In this document: positions 4,650 through 6,572 of the stretch, in pieces
Numbering within the stretch: position 1 is the stretch's first letter
Layout of the letters: the number at the start of each line of letters is the position of its first letter
Assembly: GCA_017542695.1 (NCBI GenBank)
Contig: JAFXWT010000222.1
Coordinates: 1 to 6,572, forward strand
From: Clostridia bacterium
Lineage (GTDB): Bacteria; Bacillota_A; Clostridia; Oscillospirales; CAG-272
Reading direction: 5' to 3'
Length of the DNA stretch: 6,572 nt
Position numbers and translations under genes: made by a program
Notes under the pieces: generated by a model
What the model was told of the DNA's origin: nothing
The model's input: the letters and a program-made list of their open reading frames with translations, nothing else
Databases searched by the model: none

Positions 4650-6365
4650 ATGAGAAGATTTTTCGCACTTGTTCTTGTTTTTGTATTTATAATAAGCTTG
4701 GTCGCCTGCGGCGGTGATAAGATCGACAACACAACTTCCGAAGCATACGTCTCGTCGCCGACAGCGTTGCCTGCTTCAACGGAGATGACAACGCAGTCCG
4801 AATCGACCGATGCTACAGGATCAGCCGGGTCGACCGCCCCGACAGAACAGACGACAACGTCGGAAACCCCGACCGAAACCGAAAAAGACTACGTTTCATA
4901 CAGCGATTTCGGCGCTGTCGGCGACGGCGAGCATGACGATTTTCTTGCGATAAAAGCGGCTCACGACTACGCCAACGAGCGCGGACTTCCCATCCGCGCG
5001 GAGTCCGGCGCGACATATTACATCTGGATATATTCCGTCGGCAGACAGATAGACATTAAAACCGACACCGACTGGACGGGCGCAACGTTCATAATCGACG
5101 ACAGATGTGTTCCCGTCGACTCAAGCAGAAAATATCAAATGCCGATCTTCCGCATCGCGCCGTCAGAGGAAGCACGCGAAATTAACGGCGTTTCGCCTCT
5201 TTCGGAGGATGCGACAAACATCGGCGTGAAGCCGGGCGAAAAATGCGTTGCCGTCATCGAAAACAACAATTCAAAAACATATATCAGAACGGGCATTCAC
5301 GCTTCTGCGGGAGATCCGCGCCGCGAGCCGATCCTCGTCGACGAAAACGGCGACATCGACCCGTCGACGCCGCTGACATGGGGCTATGACGAAATAACAT
5401 CGCTGAGACTCTACCCCATCGACGAAACGACTCTCACGGTTCGCGGTGGTCATTTTCACACAGTAGCGAACGAAAAACCGTGGAATTTCACATATTTTTA
5501 CAGAAGCATTACCGTTGAGCGCTCAAACACCGTGCTCGAGGGCATAACGCATACGGTCGAAGGCGAAACGGACAAAGGCGGCGCGCCGTACAACGGCTTC
5601 ATTTATGTCAGAAACTGCGCCGACGTAACGGTAAGAGACTGCGTTTTCACCCCGCACTATATCTTCGCCGAAATAAGCGCGACGGAATCGACCGCCTTCG
5701 GCTATGACATCCACGTAAACACCGCCGTCAACGTAACATTCGTCGGCTGCACGCAGACGCTGCCCATCGAAGATGAAAATTATTGGGGCGTTTTCACGTC
5801 GAACTTTGCGAGAAATATCACGCTTGAAAACTGCGTCCTGTCACGCTTCGACGCACACCGCGGCGTGTATAACGTGACGATAAAAGGTTGCACGCTCGGA
5901 CATCAGGGCATCCGTTTTGTCGGCTTTGGCACGGCACTCATCGAAAACACGACGGTGCGCTCCGGCGAATTCATCAACCTCAGAAATGACTACGGCTCGA
6001 CTTTCAAAGGCACTATCGTAATACGCAACTGCCGCTTCGAACCTCTGCACCAAGTTTATTCCCGATCCGTTCTGATCCTCGCCCGTAATACCTGCGACCA
6101 CTACTACGGTTACAGGTGCTATTTCCCGGAAATTGATATCGACGGACTCGTAATCGACGATAGAGACATGACGACGGGTTACAAAGGCATATACATCCTT
6201 CCTAAATACAACGACCGCACCGACTGGTTCAATTTTGAAAATGACAGCGGGTATTTTGTCCCGAAAGAAGTCCGGTTCAAAAACATAACTCTACTCAGCG
6301 GATATGATTATAACCTTGCTGCCGCGTCTTTTCTTTTCACCAAAACCGAATTTATAACCGAGTAA
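4650..6365 (+). CDS. Surface lipoprotein with right-handed beta-helix (pectate lyase superfamily) domain
   Basis: Residues 1-20 are a lipoprotein signal peptide: MRRFF, a hydrophobic core, and lipobox LVAC with Cys20 as the lipidated residue. A Ser/Thr/Glu/Pro-rich linker (about 21-80) would hold the domain away from the membrane. From 84 the YSDFGAVGDGEHDDFLAIKA motif matches the start of the pectate-lyase-3 / phage-tailspike beta-helix family. Later rungs repeat as VTVRDCVF (326-333), VTFVGCTQ (362-369), ITLENCVL (390-397), VTIKGCTL (409-416) and IVIRNCRF (456-463), with Cys at the same rung position. Enzymes of this fold cleave polysaccharides, but I cannot point to a catalytic triad, so substrate and activity are unknown. 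It may bind or cut plant or host glycans, or be structural. It is 571 residues, apparently complete, has its own promoter and is followed by a tRNA unit. A secreted beta-helix protein fits a carbohydrate-rich habitat such as gut or rumen. Confidence 0.85.
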   Translation: MRRFFALVLVFVFIISLVACGGDKIDNTTSEAYVSSPTALPASTEMTTQSESTDATGSAGSTAPTEQTTTSETPTETEKDYVSYSDFGAVGDGEHDDFLAIKAAHDYANERGLPIRAESGATYYIWIYSVGRQIDIKTDTDWTGATFIIDDRCVPVDSSRKYQMPIFRIAPSEEAREINGVSPLSEDATNIGVKPGEKCVAVIENNNSKTYIRTGIHASAGDPRREPILVDENGDIDPSTPLTWGYDEITSLRLYPIDETTLTVRGGHFHTVANEKPWNFTYFYRSITVERSNTVLEGITHTVEGETDKGGAPYNGFIYVRNCADVTVRDCVFTPHYIFAEISATESTAFGYDIHVNTAVNVTFVGCTQTLPIEDENYWGVFTSNFARNITLENCVLSRFDAHRGVYNVTIKGCTLGHQGIRFVGFGTALIENTTVRSGEFINLRNDYGSTFKGTIVIRNCRFEPLHQVYSRSVLILARNTCDHYYGYRCYFPEIDIDGLVIDDRDMTTGYKGIYILPKYNDRTDWFNFENDSGYFVPKEVRFKNITLLSGYDYNLAAASFLFTKTEFITE

Positions 6366-6396
6366 CAGCCAAATTCGATTTTGTTTCATTTTGCTC

Positions 6397-6425
6397 TTGA
6401 CAAATACACTTTTTTGAAATATAAT
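6397..6425 (+). promoter_or_regulatory. Consensus promoter of the tRNA-Ser gene
   Basis: A perfect TTGACA (6397-6402), a 17-base spacer and a perfect TATAAT (6420-6425) predict a start near 6432. This is the strongest promoter in the window, as expected for a stable RNA gene. Confidence 0.92.
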
Positions 6426-6428
6426 ATA

Positions 6429-6451
6429 AACACCCGCGGAAAACGGGTGTT
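6429..6451 (+). other. Leader hairpin at the 5' end of the tRNA-Ser transcript
   Basis: AACACCCG (6429-6436) pairs with CGGGTGTT (6444-6451) around a CGGAAAA loop. The predicted start near 6432 falls inside the left arm, so the transcript would begin with most of this stem. It is followed by a mixed T-rich stretch (ATATTGTTCTTTATT) before the tRNA. Possible roles are 5' protection, RNase processing or weak attenuation. Confidence 0.5.
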
Positions 6452-6467
6452 ATATTGTTCTTTATTC

Positions 6468-6560
6468 GGAGAAGTACTCAAGAGGCCGAAGAGGCGCCCC
6501 TGCTAAGGGTGTAGGTCGGATATAACCGGCGCGAGAGTTCAAATCTCTCCTTCTCCGCCA
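6468..6560 (+). tRNA. tRNA-Ser (anticodon GCU)
   Basis: This class II tRNA is 93 bases including an encoded CCA (6558-6560) and reads the AGC/AGU serine codons. The acceptor stem GGAGAAG (6468-6474) pairs with CTTCTCC (6550-6556), and the discriminator is G6557. The D-stem is CTC/GAG. The anticodon stem CGCCC/GGGTG holds the loop CTGCTAA with anticodon GCT at 6502-6504. The long variable arm GTCGG/CCGGC is the serine identity feature. The T-arm is GAGAG-TTCAAAT-CTCTC. All stems pair well, so it should be functional. The 12 bases after it are featureless and a tRNA cluster may continue beyond the window. Confidence 0.97.
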
Positions 6561-6572
6561 GAAAACCCGATG

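Noticed and set aside
3962..4732. 256-codon minus-strand frame over mscL
   Set aside because: Ser/Ala/Phe-rich reverse reading of the Lys/Glu/Ala helix. It runs across the mscL hairpin and the lipoprotein promoter.
6366..6396. Terminator after the lipoprotein gene
   Set aside because: Only a weak CAAA/TTTG pairing with scattered T is present, too little to call.

Overview
The window looks like a chromosomal segment from a Firmicute, most likely an uncultured gut- or rumen-type Clostridia. The reasons are a large SRP RNA of the Bacillus/Clostridia type (Alu domain present) directly upstream of dnaX, a DivIVA-domain protein, GGAGG-type ribosome binding sites, sigma-A-like promoters with 16-17 bp spacers, and genus-level-unassignable proteins with moderately GC-rich codon use (GCG, CGC, GAC, CTC). 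No mobile element, phage gene or CRISPR array was seen. The species cannot be named from sequence reading alone.

Left part (1-2415), all on the minus strand. A 5' portion of dnaX (DNA polymerase III tau/gamma, 473 codons, running off the left edge) is preceded by the SRP RNA gene (about 1445-1750), which has its own promoter at 1757-1785. No terminator separates the SRP RNA from dnaX, so the two are probably one transcription unit. Upstream of that promoter lies a DUF5662-family gene (1817-2347) with its own promoter (2387-2415) and an intrinsic terminator whose hairpin loop contains the stop codon.

Middle part (2458-4569), plus strand. A divergent promoter (2458-2486) drives a DivIVA-domain coiled-coil protein (2517-3395). 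It overlaps by 4 bases (ATGA) a stand-alone class I fumarase beta-type domain (3392-3913), whose alpha partner is not in the window. Then comes mscL (4002-4529), the large-conductance mechanosensitive channel with a long Lys/Glu/Ala-rich C-terminal insertion, ending in a perfect 14-bp hairpin.

Right part (4578-6572), plus strand. A surface lipoprotein with a right-handed beta-helix (pectate-lyase superfamily) domain is followed by a consensus promoter, a leader hairpin and a complete tRNA-Ser(GCU) gene with encoded CCA.

The most interesting signals are (a) an in-frame A AAA AAG slippery heptamer in dnaX, identical to the Escherichia coli dnaX -1 frameshift heptamer and at nearly the same codon position, which would give a 436-residue gamma-like product; (b) an 11-bp hairpin plus seven-T tract on the strand opposite the fumarase-beta gene, which looks like an antisense intrinsic terminator; (c) the DivIVA/fumarase-beta coupling without an alpha subunit; and (d) an SRP RNA with a rearranged helix 8 tip.
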